From contig JAHENC010000001.1 of assembly GCA_024643365.1 (NCBI GenBank), positions 124,001 to 188,000 on the forward strand: a stretch of 64,000 nucleotides of DNA, in the 5' to 3' direction. The notes beneath the pieces were generated by a model, which saw only the letters and a list, made by a program, of their open reading frames with translations, was not told the origin of the DNA and did no database searches. Made by a program: the position numbers and the translations under genes. Below, one piece after another: positions 26,544-36,230 of the stretch (within the stretch, counting starts at the first letter, position 1; the number at the start of each line of letters is the position of its first letter). The DNA is from Crocinitomicaceae bacterium (GTDB taxonomy: Bacteria; Bacteroidota; Bacteroidia; Flavobacteriales_D; Crocinitomicaceae).

Positions 26544-28028
26544 TTACTCCATGCGATTTTTCCATGACGAAGAAATTTCTCTAGAAGCAAACGCATTGTT
26601 TTTAAATTCACTCACATGACCCCAAATGGAGTCGATGGCATGTTGCAAAGCAACACTTTCTTCTTCCATGGCGTTCTTGATTAATTCTGGACTTGAGAAG
26701 TGTTCCTTCACAAAGTTCGTGTCAAATTTACCACTTCTAAATGCTTCATGTTTCAATACGAATTTCCCGAAATCAAGCGTTGTTTTAACGCCAGAAATTT
26801 GATAATCATCGATGGCTTTAATGGCACGATCAATCGCTTCTGTTCGTGTTTTTCCCCAAACGACCAATTTCGCGATCATCGGATCATAGTAAATAGGAAT
26901 TTCCATTCCTTCCTCAAATGCATCATCTACACGCACGCTTTTTCCTGTTGGAATGCGGTAGCGGTTCAATGTTCCGATGTCCGGTGTGAATCCATTTAAA
27001 CTATCTTCTGCATATACACGAATCTCCACAGCATGACCATGAATGGCTAACTCATCTTGAAGTTTTGGCAATCGTTCGCCACGTGCAACGCGTATTTGCC
27101 ATTCCACAAGGTCAAGTCCCGTGATTTCTTCGGTTACTGGATGCTCCACTTGCAATCTCGTATTCATTTCGAGGAAATAGAAATCTAAGTTTGCATCGAT
27201 TAAGAACTCCACTGTTCCTGCTCCCTCATAATTGCATGCTTTACATACTTGAACTGCTGCCGCACCCATTTTCTCACGGATTTCAGGCGTCAGAACCGCA
27301 CTTGGAGCCTCTTCTATCACTTTTTGATGGCGACGTTGAACAGAACATTCACGCTCAAAAAGATGCACCGCATTACCATGTTGGTCGGCAAAAACTTGGA
27401 TTTCAATGTGACGTGGTTGATTGACAAATTTTTCAATGAACACCGCATCATCGCCAAAAGAAGAACGCGCTTCATTTTGTGCTAAGATCATTTGTTCTTC
27501 GAATTCACTGTCTTCGTATACAAGTCTCATTCCTTTTCCACCTCCGCCAGCGGAAGCTTTGATTAAAATTGGATAACCTACTTCAGCAGCGATTCGTTTG
27601 GCAGCTGGAATATCAGAAATGGCTTCATCTACTCCAGGAACTAAAGGAACGTTATACTCTTTTACCGCTTGTTTTGCGCTTAGTTTATCTCCCATGAGTT
27701 CCATTGACTCCGGAGAAGGACCAATTAATTTCATTCCCGCATCCTTCACTTTACGTGCAAAACCGGAATTTTCAGAAAGAAATCCGTAACCTGGATGAAT
27801 CCCGTCAACTCCGAGGTCCTTACAAATCTTCAAGATTAAATCTTGTTGCAAATAACTTTCAGCCGATGGACTTTTTCCGACATATACAGCTTCATCAGCT
27901 TCTAGAACATGAGGCGCATTGGCATCCGCATCCGAATAAATAGCCACACTTTGAATATTCATTTTTTTCAAGGTTCTAAGAACCCTTCTGGCGATTTCAC
28001 CACGATTTGCTACGAGTACTTTTTTCAT
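26544..28028 (-). CDS. accC: Biotin carboxylase subunit of an acyl-CoA carboxylase (AccC-type)
   Basis: An ATP-grasp enzyme that carboxylates biotin on a carrier protein, the first half-reaction of acetyl- or propionyl-CoA carboxylase. The start MKKVLVANRGEIARRVLRTL is classic. HPGYGFLSEN, the ATP loop KASAGGGGKGMR (158-168) and the catalytic stretch EMNTRLQVEHPVTE (~285-300) are intact. At 494 residues it is about 45 longer than E. coli AccC, with a C-terminal tail after the core, as in many Bacteroidota homologues. No biotin-carrier or carboxyltransferase gene is adjacent, so the acyl-CoA substrate is open: acetyl-CoA is standard, while propionyl-CoA would suit the presence of meaB. The start overlaps the tamB stop by 4 nt. 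Confidence 0.93.
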   Translation of the reverse strand: MKKVLVANRGEIARRVLRTLKKMNIQSVAIYSDADANAPHVLEADEAVYVGKSPSAESYLQQDLILKICKDLGVDGIHPGYGFLSENSGFARKVKDAGMKLIGPSPESMELMGDKLSAKQAVKEYNVPLVPGVDEAISDIPAAKRIAAEVGYPILIKASAGGGGKGMRLVYEDSEFEEQMILAQNEARSSFGDDAVFIEKFVNQPRHIEIQVFADQHGNAVHLFERECSVQRRHQKVIEEAPSAVLTPEIREKMGAAAVQVCKACNYEGAGTVEFLIDANLDFYFLEMNTRLQVEHPVTEEITGLDLVEWQIRVARGERLPKLQDELAIHGHAVEIRVYAEDSLNGFTPDIGTLNRYRIPTGKSVRVDDAFEEGMEIPIYYDPMIAKLVVWGKTRTEAIDRAIKAIDDYQISGVKTTLDFGKFVLKHEAFRSGKFDTNFVKEHFSSPELIKNAMEEESVALQHAIDSIWGHVSEFKNNAFASREISSSWKNRME

Positions 28029-31000
28029 ATTTTCTTTTTTGTTTTCTCAACGGATTCCGGAGTGCTAATTTGATTATTCGGAACCGTAACGGCTTGTCTT
28101 TTTCTTTTATCCACGGGTTTTTTACCGTCCTTTTTACCTTTTATAAGGTAAAGTGCCTTTTGAATGAATTGCAATTCATTCCAATGATTAAATTCTTCGC
28201 GATAAGAAACCCCTATTCCCTGCGTGAATGGTCCAGCATTTTCGTTTACAGAGCTATTATTTGATTGGTTGAAAGCACGGATTCTAAAGTTTTCTTTGAT
28301 TTTATACTCTACACTAACGTCACCAATCACCGAGTTTTGTACGTTTTTAACACCATTCAATTCACTCGTAGAGGAACGGTTTTCCACACCAAAACTTCCC
28401 GAGATAACCAGCCTATCATTTAAAATTCCTTTATTCATTCCAATGGCAACACTTGTTTCACCCTGTGTGGCATCTGAACCTACATCTAAATTCAATTTAT
28501 AATTTTCGGATAAATTACTCAGCGCAGCATTGATTTGTGATTCAATTAAATCCAACGCAGCTGATCCCCCTGCGGAAATATTTCCCTTTAATGGTTGAAA
28601 CTTACTAACCAACAACAGCGAGAAAAACTGGCGATTTTTTTCATCTGAATCCGCTAATACACGGTCAATCAAGGCTCTTCCCGTTTCTGGTGCGCGTGGC
28701 GCTTTAATGTCAAAAGAAATTTGTGGAGACAACAACTTGTCTGACAATCGCAAGTAACAGTATATGTCTTGATTCACCAACGACCTATCCGCGAGTTCTG
28801 GACTTAGTTCCAAGATAGATGCTTTTTTCGTTGCCACCGTATTAACATCAATCAAGGCGTCATACGGATCACCTGTCCATTCAATAACCGATCCACTTTC
28901 AATCATAAACAACTGCTTAATGGATCCCATTGCGAAGTTATACTTACTTCCGGAGGCAATACTGTACTTTCCAATCATCGTTAATTGATCCAATTGGTCT
29001 AGTTTGATGTTCATTTTACCATCGCCACGAGCGATGATTTCATCTCCAATTTGATCGTTGAAAATTAATTTCATTTGAGCATCTTGGTTAATCGTAAAGT
29101 TCAAGTCCAAATCAATCCCAGTAAAATCTAATTTTCGTTCCAATTGTTCTTGAACCGTTGATTTATTGATGAATTGAATAAAATCATCTTCTTTTTCAAT
29201 CTCTGAGACCCCATACATCGGGAAGATAATTTCGGTGTTTTTCTTCGTTTCCAGATCAACAAATACCTCCAAGTCACTTTCTGTACCAGAAATATTCACT
29301 ATTCCACGAGCAAAAGCTTTTCCGTAATAAATATCGCCATCCTTATATTTCGTGTTGAGGACCATAAATTGATCAATCGCTGCATTTCGTTTGGTCAGTG
29401 GATTGATTTTACGAATATCATCCTCCATGTTGAATTGCAAATCAAAGTTCCAATCGCTGAAATTACTGTGGTTGATGGTTCCGATGATATAAGAAACATT
29501 TCCGGCCTCATCGTATAATGGAATGTTTGTGATTTCAAATGATTCTTCTTTTACGTCAATAATTCCTTCCGTTCGATATTTGACGCCAAGTAGTTCCACT
29601 TGTGCACCACCATTTAACAGTCGTAATTTCCCGCTTAATTCTGGCTTATCAGGACTACCTTTTACTTGAATGTTCCCATTGATTTTTCCTTGAATGTCTT
29701 TCACTACTTCTGGATCGAGGAAGGCATTTGCGAATTTGATATCGGTTTGGTCGAATTTCAACTTAAGATCCAATTCATTTTTCTTCACCGCATACAATCC
29801 ATTGAAATCAAAGGTGCGCAGACCACGGTATTTCAATTCTCCTTGCATGAAGATACTTTCGCGTTTTTCGTTCCAATCTGTAAGTACGGAAACAGTTCCG
29901 ACCTCTTCCCCATCGATGGAAAAATTCTCTAAACGTGCATCACAACTGAAGTTAAAGTTGGTATAAGGATTGGAGACATCGCCCCAACCAGAGAAGGATC
30001 CTCCAAATACTTGATCCGTTCCAAACATGTGACTTAATTCTTCCAAATTAAGTTGGGTAACTTGATAATGGAGTTTGTCTTGGTCGTTTTTAGTAAGGCA
30101 GCCGGCAATTTTAATTAATTGTCCGCCTCGTGACAAACGAAAATCTTGAATACTTAAATCGTTATTCGCCAGGGTGATATCTGATTCGTTTTCAATTTCC
30201 CACTGGAATCCATTGATGGAGAAAAAAGAAGGTTTTAAAACAAAATTAATTTGATCATCCTCCATGATGGAAGTGGTCCATTTAATCGCAGAATAATCGT
30301 TGGACTGTTTATCCCAAATCAAGGATGATTCTAGAATTCCATTTTTCCCTTCGTTTAAAAACTCTACACCTTTAAAAGACATCGAATCATCATAATTCAA
30401 TTCAGCAATAGCCAAATTGCCATTGATGCCCGAAGAAGTGATGGATTGATTCATGTCAATCGCATTCAATCGCAAATCATCAAAGCGAATTTCCTTACTT
30501 TTCAGTTTTGCAACGAGCAAATCCTCCATGGATTTAAAAGAACCACTCAAGACTGTTCCACTCGAAATGTTTAGTCCAGGCACAAATATCTTCAAGAAAT
30601 CATTGATATCATTCACTTGAAACTGATACGTAAAGTCGCTGTGCGCACGATTGTTTTCCTTCAGGTGTTTCGTTACAGCAAGGGATGGAAATACCATCGA
30701 AAGACTTTGTAGGAAATCATCCACAACAGTTTTGTAATCAATTTTTCCTTGAATACGCGCACCCAAAATTCCACTTTGTAAGTTAATGAAATCCGAATTG
30801 TTTTGTCGATCAAAAATGAGGTTAGAATGATTTAACTCCATTTTATTTCCCGCCTCTTCATAGGAAAGTTTACTCGCATTTAACAATCCTGTTAACTCGT
30901 CAAAACTCGACCCATTGATTGTGGCATTGATTGTGGTAATCAAATGAGATTCTTCCGCATCCGTCAGGTTTAGGTTTTTCAGGTCACTTGAATGAATAGC

Positions 31001-32605
31001 TAATTCTACTTTGTAATGAGGGATATCGTTGAGTGAAATTGTTCCGGAATAATCCAAGTCTAAGTTTGGATCCTTAATTTGGAGCGTAGATTTAAATTGC
31101 TCATCGACAATTTCTCCTTCTGTCAACTGGAGATTCGTATACGCATAACCGAGATAGTCCAAACGGCTCAACTCTGCAGACATTTTCTTCAATTCATAGT
31201 CTCCGTCGTTCGAAAAGAATCCATCAAATCGAACAAAGCCATTTGCTAGCCCTAAATCACCTACATCAGTTAATTTGGCAAGATCTAAGGATTGAACTTG
31301 AATGAACGTTGAATCAGCCTGAACAGGACTTAAGGCTACGCCATCCGACTTAAATTCCAAACGCATTGGACTTTTTAACCCCACTTTTCCAATAGCTGTT
31401 TGCGCTTCTTTCAGCTGTACCTGAATTCGCGAAAGGTTTCCATTGATTTGAAGGTTTTTGATTTTTGCAAAATCTAATAAGTCCACTGTCGAACCCAAAT
31501 CAATCGAAGAAACTCCTTCCGGCATCTTTAATCGCGCTAAATCCTGAACAGAAATATAGGCGGAACTTACAAATTCATTGAGTTTACCTTTATCACCTAA
31601 ACGAAAATCAGGAAGCACAAGATTTCCTTTCAGGTAAGAATTTCGTCCGAACCTCAGATGTAAATCAGTCAATGTGAGGTTTCGTAGTCTTTCAGAAACA
31701 GTCCCTGAGAGTGCAACTCGATCGGACATTCCTTTTAAATCTGGTGCGAAATAACTGATATCCGCTAAATGCACGGTGCTTGGTGCAAGAAACGCATCGA
31801 AAATCACCTCATCATCAAACGAATCGAAAGCACCCCAATCCTTGAAATCAAAATTAAACTTTGGAAAGTGAATATTTGTTCGTGCTGTTTTTATCTTGAA
31901 ATTTCGCAAGTGCAAGCCTTTTTCAAGAATGGACACATGCGCCGAAAGTTGATTGATCTGAATTCCTGCTCGCTCCCTAAATTTCAGTCGGTCTAACTTA
32001 AATCTAACATCAATTTCACGAATGTTAAAATGACTTGCCAACAACTGAACATTTTTTAACTCCAAATGGTCGTAATCAACTCCATATGGCATCGTATATT
32101 TTCGATTGTCATCGTATTTAATGTGAAAATCGCTCAAAGAAACACGATTCAGGTCAAGTTTTATTGGTTTCGATTTGGATGTCGATTTTTCTGAACTCCC
32201 GAAATAATCTTGAAGGAAAGCATAATTGTATGCACCAGAAACTTTATCTCGTTGGATATTAATCTTTCCTTTCTTTAATGAAATTTGATCAAGCACAAAT
32301 TCATTTTTGAAGATTTTCAATTCATCCAGTGTTACCAAGAACTCATCGACTGCAATCAAGGTGTCTTTTTCCAAATCCTTGATCATCAAACCTTTTAATG
32401 CTATTTTATTTAGAAAAACAATCTCAAGTTGATCTACTTTTATTGTTGTATGAAGTTCAGAAGAAAGAAAACTCGTTGCTTGTCGAGCAAAAAAAGATTG
32501 AACACTTGGGAAACGAACTATAAAGGCAAGAAGCAACACGGACAGCAAAAGCCATTCCACTGCAATACCGAATATTCGACCCAAGAATTTAAGTACCTTT
32601 GCCAT
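28025..32605 (-). CDS. tamB: Translocation/assembly module TamB family protein
   Basis: An inner-membrane-anchored AsmA-like/TamB protein of about 1526 residues. An N-terminal membrane helix (LLLSVLLLAFIVRF) is followed by a long periplasmic series of beta-strand repeats (hydrophobic-groove type) and the conserved C-terminal DUF490/TamB domain (~1100-1440; FMVLNTKYKDGDIYYGKAFARG, KMNIKLDQLDQLTMIGKYSI). TamB-type proteins bridge the envelope for phospholipid transport or beta-barrel assembly. I choose the ATG at 32605 over 32611: an exact -7 box (TAAATTTG) ends 3 nt from the first ATG, so transcription probably starts past it. tsaD is divergent 30 nt away. The stop overlaps accC by 4 nt. Confidence 0.92.
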   Translation of the reverse strand: MAKVLKFLGRIFGIAVEWLLLSVLLLAFIVRFPSVQSFFARQATSFLSSELHTTIKVDQLEIVFLNKIALKGLMIKDLEKDTLIAVDEFLVTLDELKIFKNEFVLDQISLKKGKINIQRDKVSGAYNYAFLQDYFGSSEKSTSKSKPIKLDLNRVSLSDFHIKYDDNRKYTMPYGVDYDHLELKNVQLLASHFNIREIDVRFKLDRLKFRERAGIQINQLSAHVSILEKGLHLRNFKIKTARTNIHFPKFNFDFKDWGAFDSFDDEVIFDAFLAPSTVHLADISYFAPDLKGMSDRVALSGTVSERLRNLTLTDLHLRFGRNSYLKGNLVLPDFRLGDKGKLNEFVSSAYISVQDLARLKMPEGVSSIDLGSTVDLLDFAKIKNLQINGNLSRIQVQLKEAQTAIGKVGLKSPMRLEFKSDGVALSPVQADSTFIQVQSLDLAKLTDVGDLGLANGFVRFDGFFSNDGDYELKKMSAELSRLDYLGYAYTNLQLTEGEIVDEQFKSTLQIKDPNLDLDYSGTISLNDIPHYKVELAIHSSDLKNLNLTDAEESHLITTINATINGSSFDELTGLLNASKLSYEEAGNKMELNHSNLIFDRQNNSDFINLQSGILGARIQGKIDYKTVVDDFLQSLSMVFPSLAVTKHLKENNRAHSDFTYQFQVNDINDFLKIFVPGLNISSGTVLSGSFKSMEDLLVAKLKSKEIRFDDLRLNAIDMNQSITSSGINGNLAIAELNYDDSMSFKGVEFLNEGKNGILESSLIWDKQSNDYSAIKWTTSIMEDDQINFVLKPSFFSINGFQWEIENESDITLANNDLSIQDFRLSRGGQLIKIAGCLTKNDQDKLHYQVTQLNLEELSHMFGTDQVFGGSFSGWGDVSNPYTNFNFSCDARLENFSIDGEEVGTVSVLTDWNEKRESIFMQGELKYRGLRTFDFNGLYAVKKNELDLKLKFDQTDIKFANAFLDPEVVKDIQGKINGNIQVKGSPDKPELSGKLRLLNGGAQVELLGVKYRTEGIIDVKEESFEITNIPLYDEAGNVSYIIGTINHSNFSDWNFDLQFNMEDDIRKINPLTKRNAAIDQFMVLNTKYKDGDIYYGKAFARGIVNISGTESDLEVFVDLETKKNTEIIFPMYGVSEIEKEDDFIQFINKSTVQEQLERKLDFTGIDLDLNFTINQDAQMKLIFNDQIGDEIIARGDGKMNIKLDQLDQLTMIGKYSIASGSKYNFAMGSIKQLFMIESGSVIEWTGDPYDALIDVNTVATKKASILELSPELADRSLVNQDIYCYLRLSDKLLSPQISFDIKAPRAPETGRALIDRVLADSDEKNRQFFSLLLVSKFQPLKGNISAGGSAALDLIESQINAALSNLSENYKLNLDVGSDATQGETSVAIGMNKGILNDRLVISGSFGVENRSSTSELNGVKNVQNSVIGDVSVEYKIKENFRIRAFNQSNNSSVNENAGPFTQGIGVSYREEFNHWNELQFIQKALYLIKGKKDGKKPVDKRKRQAVTVPNNQISTPESVEKTKKKI

Positions 32606-32613
32606 TAGCATTA

Positions 32614-32621
32614 CAAATTTA
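32614..32621 (-). promoter_or_regulatory. -7 promoter box for tamB-accC
   Basis: TAAATTTG on the minus strand, an exact TAnnTTTG match, only 8 nt before the ATG at 32605. It implies a very short leader and disfavours the ATG at 32611. Confidence 0.5.
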
Positions 32622-32635
32622 ATAATCTTTTAGCA

Positions 32636-33649
32636 GTGAAAGACACGATTATACTTGGCATTGAATCTTCTTGTGACGATACCTCCGCAGCGGTTCTTCG
32701 AGGAAGCGAGATTTTGTCCAATATTATCGCTGGTCAGGCAGTGCACGAGCAATTCGGTGGAGTTGTTCCAGAACTTGCATCTAGGGCCCATCAAGAAAAT
32801 ATTGTGCCAGTTGTTTCTGCTGCGTTAAAAGAAGCTGGAATTGGACTTGAAGACGTCGATGCGATTGCTTTTACTCAAGGTCCAGGACTCTTAGGCTCCT
32901 TGACAATTGGAACTTCCTTTGCCAAAGCATTAGCGCTTGCTACAAATAAACCGTTGGTTCCTGTTCATCACATGAAAGCCCATATTTTGGCTCATTTCAT
33001 CGATGATGCTAGTGAGATGAAACCAAGCTTTCCCTTTCTCTGTTTGACCGTTTCTGGTGGACACACGCAAATTGTTCGTGTGGACAATCCTTTACAAATG
33101 GAGGTACTCGGCAATACGATAGATGATGCTGCCGGAGAAGCGTTTGATAAAGCAGCAAAGATGCTCGATCTTCCTTATCCAGGCGGACCTTTAATCGACA
33201 AATATGCACAATTGGGTAACGCTCAAGCATTTCAATTTTCCAAACCACGCATTGAAGGATTAAACTTTAGTTTCAGCGGCTTAAAAACGTCCATTTTATA
33301 TACTATTCGTGATCAAGTGAAACTGAACGAACAATTTAAAGAAATACATTTGAATGACCTTTGTGCATCGATTCAAAATAGCATTGTCAGTATTTTGATG
33401 GATAAAATAGAGAAAGCAGTCAAAGAAACGGACATAAACTGCGTGGTAATAGCCGGTGGTGTTTCCGCAAACAGTGAACTTCGCAAACGTTTGAGTGCGA
33501 AAATGGAACAAGGCTGGAAGGTTTCAATTCCTAAATTCTCCTATTGTACAGACAACGCTGCAATGATTGCCATGGCAGGTAAATTTCTATTTGAAAGTGG
33601 GATTCGTGCGGATCAGTCTATCAGCGCCCAAGCACGCTTAGCTTGGTGA
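32636..33649 (+). CDS. tsaD: tRNA N6-adenosine threonylcarbamoyltransferase TsaD
   Basis: Transfers the threonylcarbamoyl group from TC-AMP to A37 of ANN-decoding tRNAs in the cytoplasm, together with TsaB and TsaE. At 337 residues it is full length. The ASKHA start LGIESSCDDTSAAVL, GGVVPELASRAHQ, the metal-binding HHMKAH (~110-115), VSGGHTQIV and the C-terminal SYCTDNAAMIA are all present. The start is GTG, with no better ATG; the family N-terminus begins within two residues of it. The divergent neighbour is tamB, a pairing I recall as common in Flavobacteriia. No clean promoter box is visible in the short gap. Confidence 0.97.
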   Translation: MKDTIILGIESSCDDTSAAVLRGSEILSNIIAGQAVHEQFGGVVPELASRAHQENIVPVVSAALKEAGIGLEDVDAIAFTQGPGLLGSLTIGTSFAKALALATNKPLVPVHHMKAHILAHFIDDASEMKPSFPFLCLTVSGGHTQIVRVDNPLQMEVLGNTIDDAAGEAFDKAAKMLDLPYPGGPLIDKYAQLGNAQAFQFSKPRIEGLNFSFSGLKTSILYTIRDQVKLNEQFKEIHLNDLCASIQNSIVSILMDKIEKAVKETDINCVVIAGGVSANSELRKRLSAKMEQGWKVSIPKFSYCTDNAAMIAMAGKFLFESGIRADQSISAQARLAW

Positions 33650-33653
33650 TTCA

Positions 33654-33667
33654 GTAACAATTGTTAC
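33654..33667. promoter_or_regulatory. Perfect 14-bp palindrome upstream of dsbD genes
   Basis: GTAACAATTGTTAC is fully self-complementary. It lies 4 nt after tsaD and about 24 nt upstream of a near-consensus -7 box (TAATTTCG, 33691-33698) for the next gene. It would suit a dimeric regulator; no T run follows, so a terminator is unlikely. Confidence 0.35.
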
Positions 33668-33717
33668 TCGCGTATGTCCCGAAAGTTTCGTAATTTCGAA
33701 AACTCAGAAATCATCCA

Positions 33718-34155
33718 ATGAAAATGAAAAGCCTTCTATTAGTGCTATTATTGTCCTTTACATCCATGATGTATGCTCAAAATCATGTCAAATGGACTTT
33801 CAAGTACAACGCTAAATCAAGTACAGTCATTGCTACCGGAGAGATTGAACCTGGATGGCATTTATATTCGCAAAAAACAGATGAGAATGCGGGTCCTATA
33901 CCAACAAAAATGGTAATTGAAGCATCCAAAAACTACAAAATCATTGGATCGGCAGTTGAAACAACTGTTCCCCACGAAATTTTCGATAAAAATTTTGAGT
34001 CCACAGTGTATTTATTTGAATCGCACTATGCAGCCGAACAGCAATTAAAAGTTAAAAAAACAGGGATATTAAAAGGTGAAATGCAATACATGATTTGCGA
34101 CGACACCAAATGCCTCCCTCCTATTTCCGTACCATTTACCTTAGAAATCAATTAA
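33718..34155 (+). CDS. Exported DsbD N-terminal-domain-like protein
   Basis: 145 residues with a signal peptide (1-20, ending SMMYAQ). The mature part matches the N-terminal periplasmic domain of DsbD (nDsbD): IEPGWHLYSQKTDENAGPIPT near the start and a late Cys pair in MICDDTKCLPP (Cys ~127 and ~132), the position of the redox-active pair of nDsbD. It should shuttle electrons from membrane DsbD to periplasmic partners. The gene ends one base before the start of a full dsbD that carries its own such domain, so it looks like a duplicated, free-standing output domain with a different target. Confidence 0.85.
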   Translation: MKMKSLLLVLLLSFTSMMYAQNHVKWTFKYNAKSSTVIATGEIEPGWHLYSQKTDENAGPIPTKMVIEASKNYKIIGSAVETTVPHEIFDKNFESTVYLFESHYAAEQQLKVKKTGILKGEMQYMICDDTKCLPPISVPFTLEIN

Positions 34156-34156
34156 C

Positions 34157-36196
34157 ATGAAAAACCTATTTTTCTTTTTCAGCTTCCTTTTCAGTTTATC
34201 ATTTGTCTATGGACAAGGAATGATGAACGATTACATTAAATGGAATTATTCCGTAGAAAAGATTGATGAGTCCCATGCAAACATAGTATTCAAAGGAACC
34301 ATCATTGAAGGATTCCATATTTTCTCCTTGAAACACAATCCGGCTGATGCAGATGGGACGGGTTTAGTTCCTGAATTCAATTTGAAAAAATCACCGAAGT
34401 ACAAACTTGTTGGAAAACCCTTCGATTTAGGGAAACCCATTAAACACGTGGATGACTTAGGTACGTCGTATTATTTCGAGAAGAAAGCAACTTTCAAACA
34501 ACAAATTGAAGTGTTGACGAAGGATGAATTCACCTTGGATTTTGGTATTAATTTCTTCCAATTATGTAATGCAGATGGTTGTGTTGGTCCATTCGATACA
34601 GAAGGAAAAGTAAAATTAAGTGGCTTTACACCAGATGAAAATGCGACGGTAACGGCTACCGACACAAGTGATGTAGTAGCTACTGCCGAAGATACCACGA
34701 GCGGAGCCAAAACAAACATGGAGCCGAGTAAACCGGACAATAAGAAGAAAAAAGAAAAGGACTCCAATTTGGTGATCTTCATCGCTGGTTTCCTTGCTGG
34801 ATTAGTTGCATTAGTGACACCTTGTATGTTCCCAATGATTCCAATGACCGTAACGTTCTTTACAAAACAATCTAAAACACGTAAAGAAGGAATCTTCAAA
34901 GCCTTGGTTTACGGTACGTCTATTGTTTTAATCTACGTAACGTTTGGATTAATCTTCACAGCAGCAATGGGTCCGTTGGGTTTAAATGATTTATCGACGA
35001 ATCTATGGATGAACCTCATCTTCTTCGGTATTTTCGTTTTATTCGCCTTCTCTTTCCTCGGTGCATTTGAAATTCAATTACCTAATTCGTGGGTGAATAA
35101 AATGGATAAACAAGCAGATCGTGGAGGCTACATTGGGATTTTCTTCATGGCCTTTACCTTGGGATTGGTTTCCTTCTCTTGTACTGGACCAATCATAGGA
35201 ACTTTATTAGTTGAGGCATCAACATCTGGATCCTACTTGACACCAGCAATTGGAATGACAGGTTTCTCTTTAGCCCTAGCAATTCCGTTTACCATCTTTG
35301 CGATTTTCCCAGGATGGTTGAATTCCTTACCGCAATCAGGCGGCTGGTTGAATTCCGTGAAAGTGGTACTTGGATTAGCTGAGTTAGCGTTAGCATTGAA
35401 ATTCTTATCCTCAGTAGATTTAGCATACCATTGGGACCTTTTGACACGTGAGTGGTTCATCGCGATTTGGTTTGTCTTATTCCTCATCATGGGAATTTAC
35501 CTACTTGGAAAACTGCGTTTCTCCCATGATTCTCCAGTTGAAAAATTAGGAGTTCCAAGATTTATGTTTGCCTTAGTTGCCTTGACATTCTCCGTGTATT
35601 TATTTACAGGGATGTTTGGTGCACCATTAACGTTAATTGACGGAATTGCACCGCCGAGAACACATTCAGAAGACAACTTCCGTTGGGTGAACGGTGGATT
35701 AGAAACAGGACTTGGAACGGATTCCATTTCTGTTCAATACGCAGCGGACATGCATCCAGTTGGAGATGGTTCGATTTTGGTATTCCATGACTTAACCATT
35801 GGACAAGAGTACGCGAAGAAAAAGAACTTACCGATCCTATTGGATTTTACTGGTTATGCATGTCAAAACTGTCGTAAAACCGAATCAACTGTTTGGACCA
35901 ACGACGAAATTCGTCCGCTGTTGCAAAAACAATTCGTGATTGTTTCCTTATACGTAGACGACCGCACCCCATTACCAGCAAACGAGGTACGTGTTTCTAA
36001 GCTCAGCGGTAACATCAAAACCGTTGGAAACAAATGGGCGGACTTAGAAATGGAGAAATATGGAAGTTTCCAACAACCGCTTTACGTGGTAGTTGACAGT
36101 GAAGGAAATGACCTGACCGAAGCAATTGGATATACTCCCGACGTTAAAACCTACAAAGCGTTCTTGATGAAAGGCATGAGCGCCTTCAAAAAATAG
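34157..36196 (+). CDS. dsbD: Thiol:disulfide interchange protein DsbD
   Basis: 679 residues in three parts, moving electrons from cytoplasmic thioredoxin to the periplasm. A signal peptide (1-19) leads into nDsbD (~25-155; GFHIFSLKHNPAD, Cys pair in QLCNADGCVGPF). A charged Lys/Asp/Glu-rich linker follows (~165-205), then eight or so membrane helices (~205-470) with the CcdA-type cysteines in VTPCMFPMIPM and FSCTGPIIGT. The C-terminal thioredoxin domain (~530-679) has the active site GYACQNCRK (CxxC ~571-574). It follows a stand-alone nDsbD gene by one base and is closed by a strong terminator. Confidence 0.95.
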   Translation: MKNLFFFFSFLFSLSFVYGQGMMNDYIKWNYSVEKIDESHANIVFKGTIIEGFHIFSLKHNPADADGTGLVPEFNLKKSPKYKLVGKPFDLGKPIKHVDDLGTSYYFEKKATFKQQIEVLTKDEFTLDFGINFFQLCNADGCVGPFDTEGKVKLSGFTPDENATVTATDTSDVVATAEDTTSGAKTNMEPSKPDNKKKKEKDSNLVIFIAGFLAGLVALVTPCMFPMIPMTVTFFTKQSKTRKEGIFKALVYGTSIVLIYVTFGLIFTAAMGPLGLNDLSTNLWMNLIFFGIFVLFAFSFLGAFEIQLPNSWVNKMDKQADRGGYIGIFFMAFTLGLVSFSCTGPIIGTLLVEASTSGSYLTPAIGMTGFSLALAIPFTIFAIFPGWLNSLPQSGGWLNSVKVVLGLAELALALKFLSSVDLAYHWDLLTREWFIAIWFVLFLIMGIYLLGKLRFSHDSPVEKLGVPRFMFALVALTFSVYLFTGMFGAPLTLIDGIAPPRTHSEDNFRWVNGGLETGLGTDSISVQYAADMHPVGDGSILVFHDLTIGQEYAKKKNLPILLDFTGYACQNCRKTESTVWTNDEIRPLLQKQFVIVSLYVDDRTPLPANEVRVSKLSGNIKTVGNKWADLEMEKYGSFQQPLYVVVDSEGNDLTEAIGYTPDVKTYKAFLMKGMSAFKK

Positions 36197-36230
36197 AAAA
36201 AAGCGGTGTTGATCACCGCTTTTTTTTTTA
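36197..36230. terminator. Bidirectional rho-independent terminator
   Basis: AGCGGTG / CACCGCT with a TTGAT loop, an A tract before and a T tract after, extended by A-T pairing. It lies between the convergent dsbD stop (36196) and the minus-strand gene ending at 36228, and can serve both strands. Confidence 0.88.
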
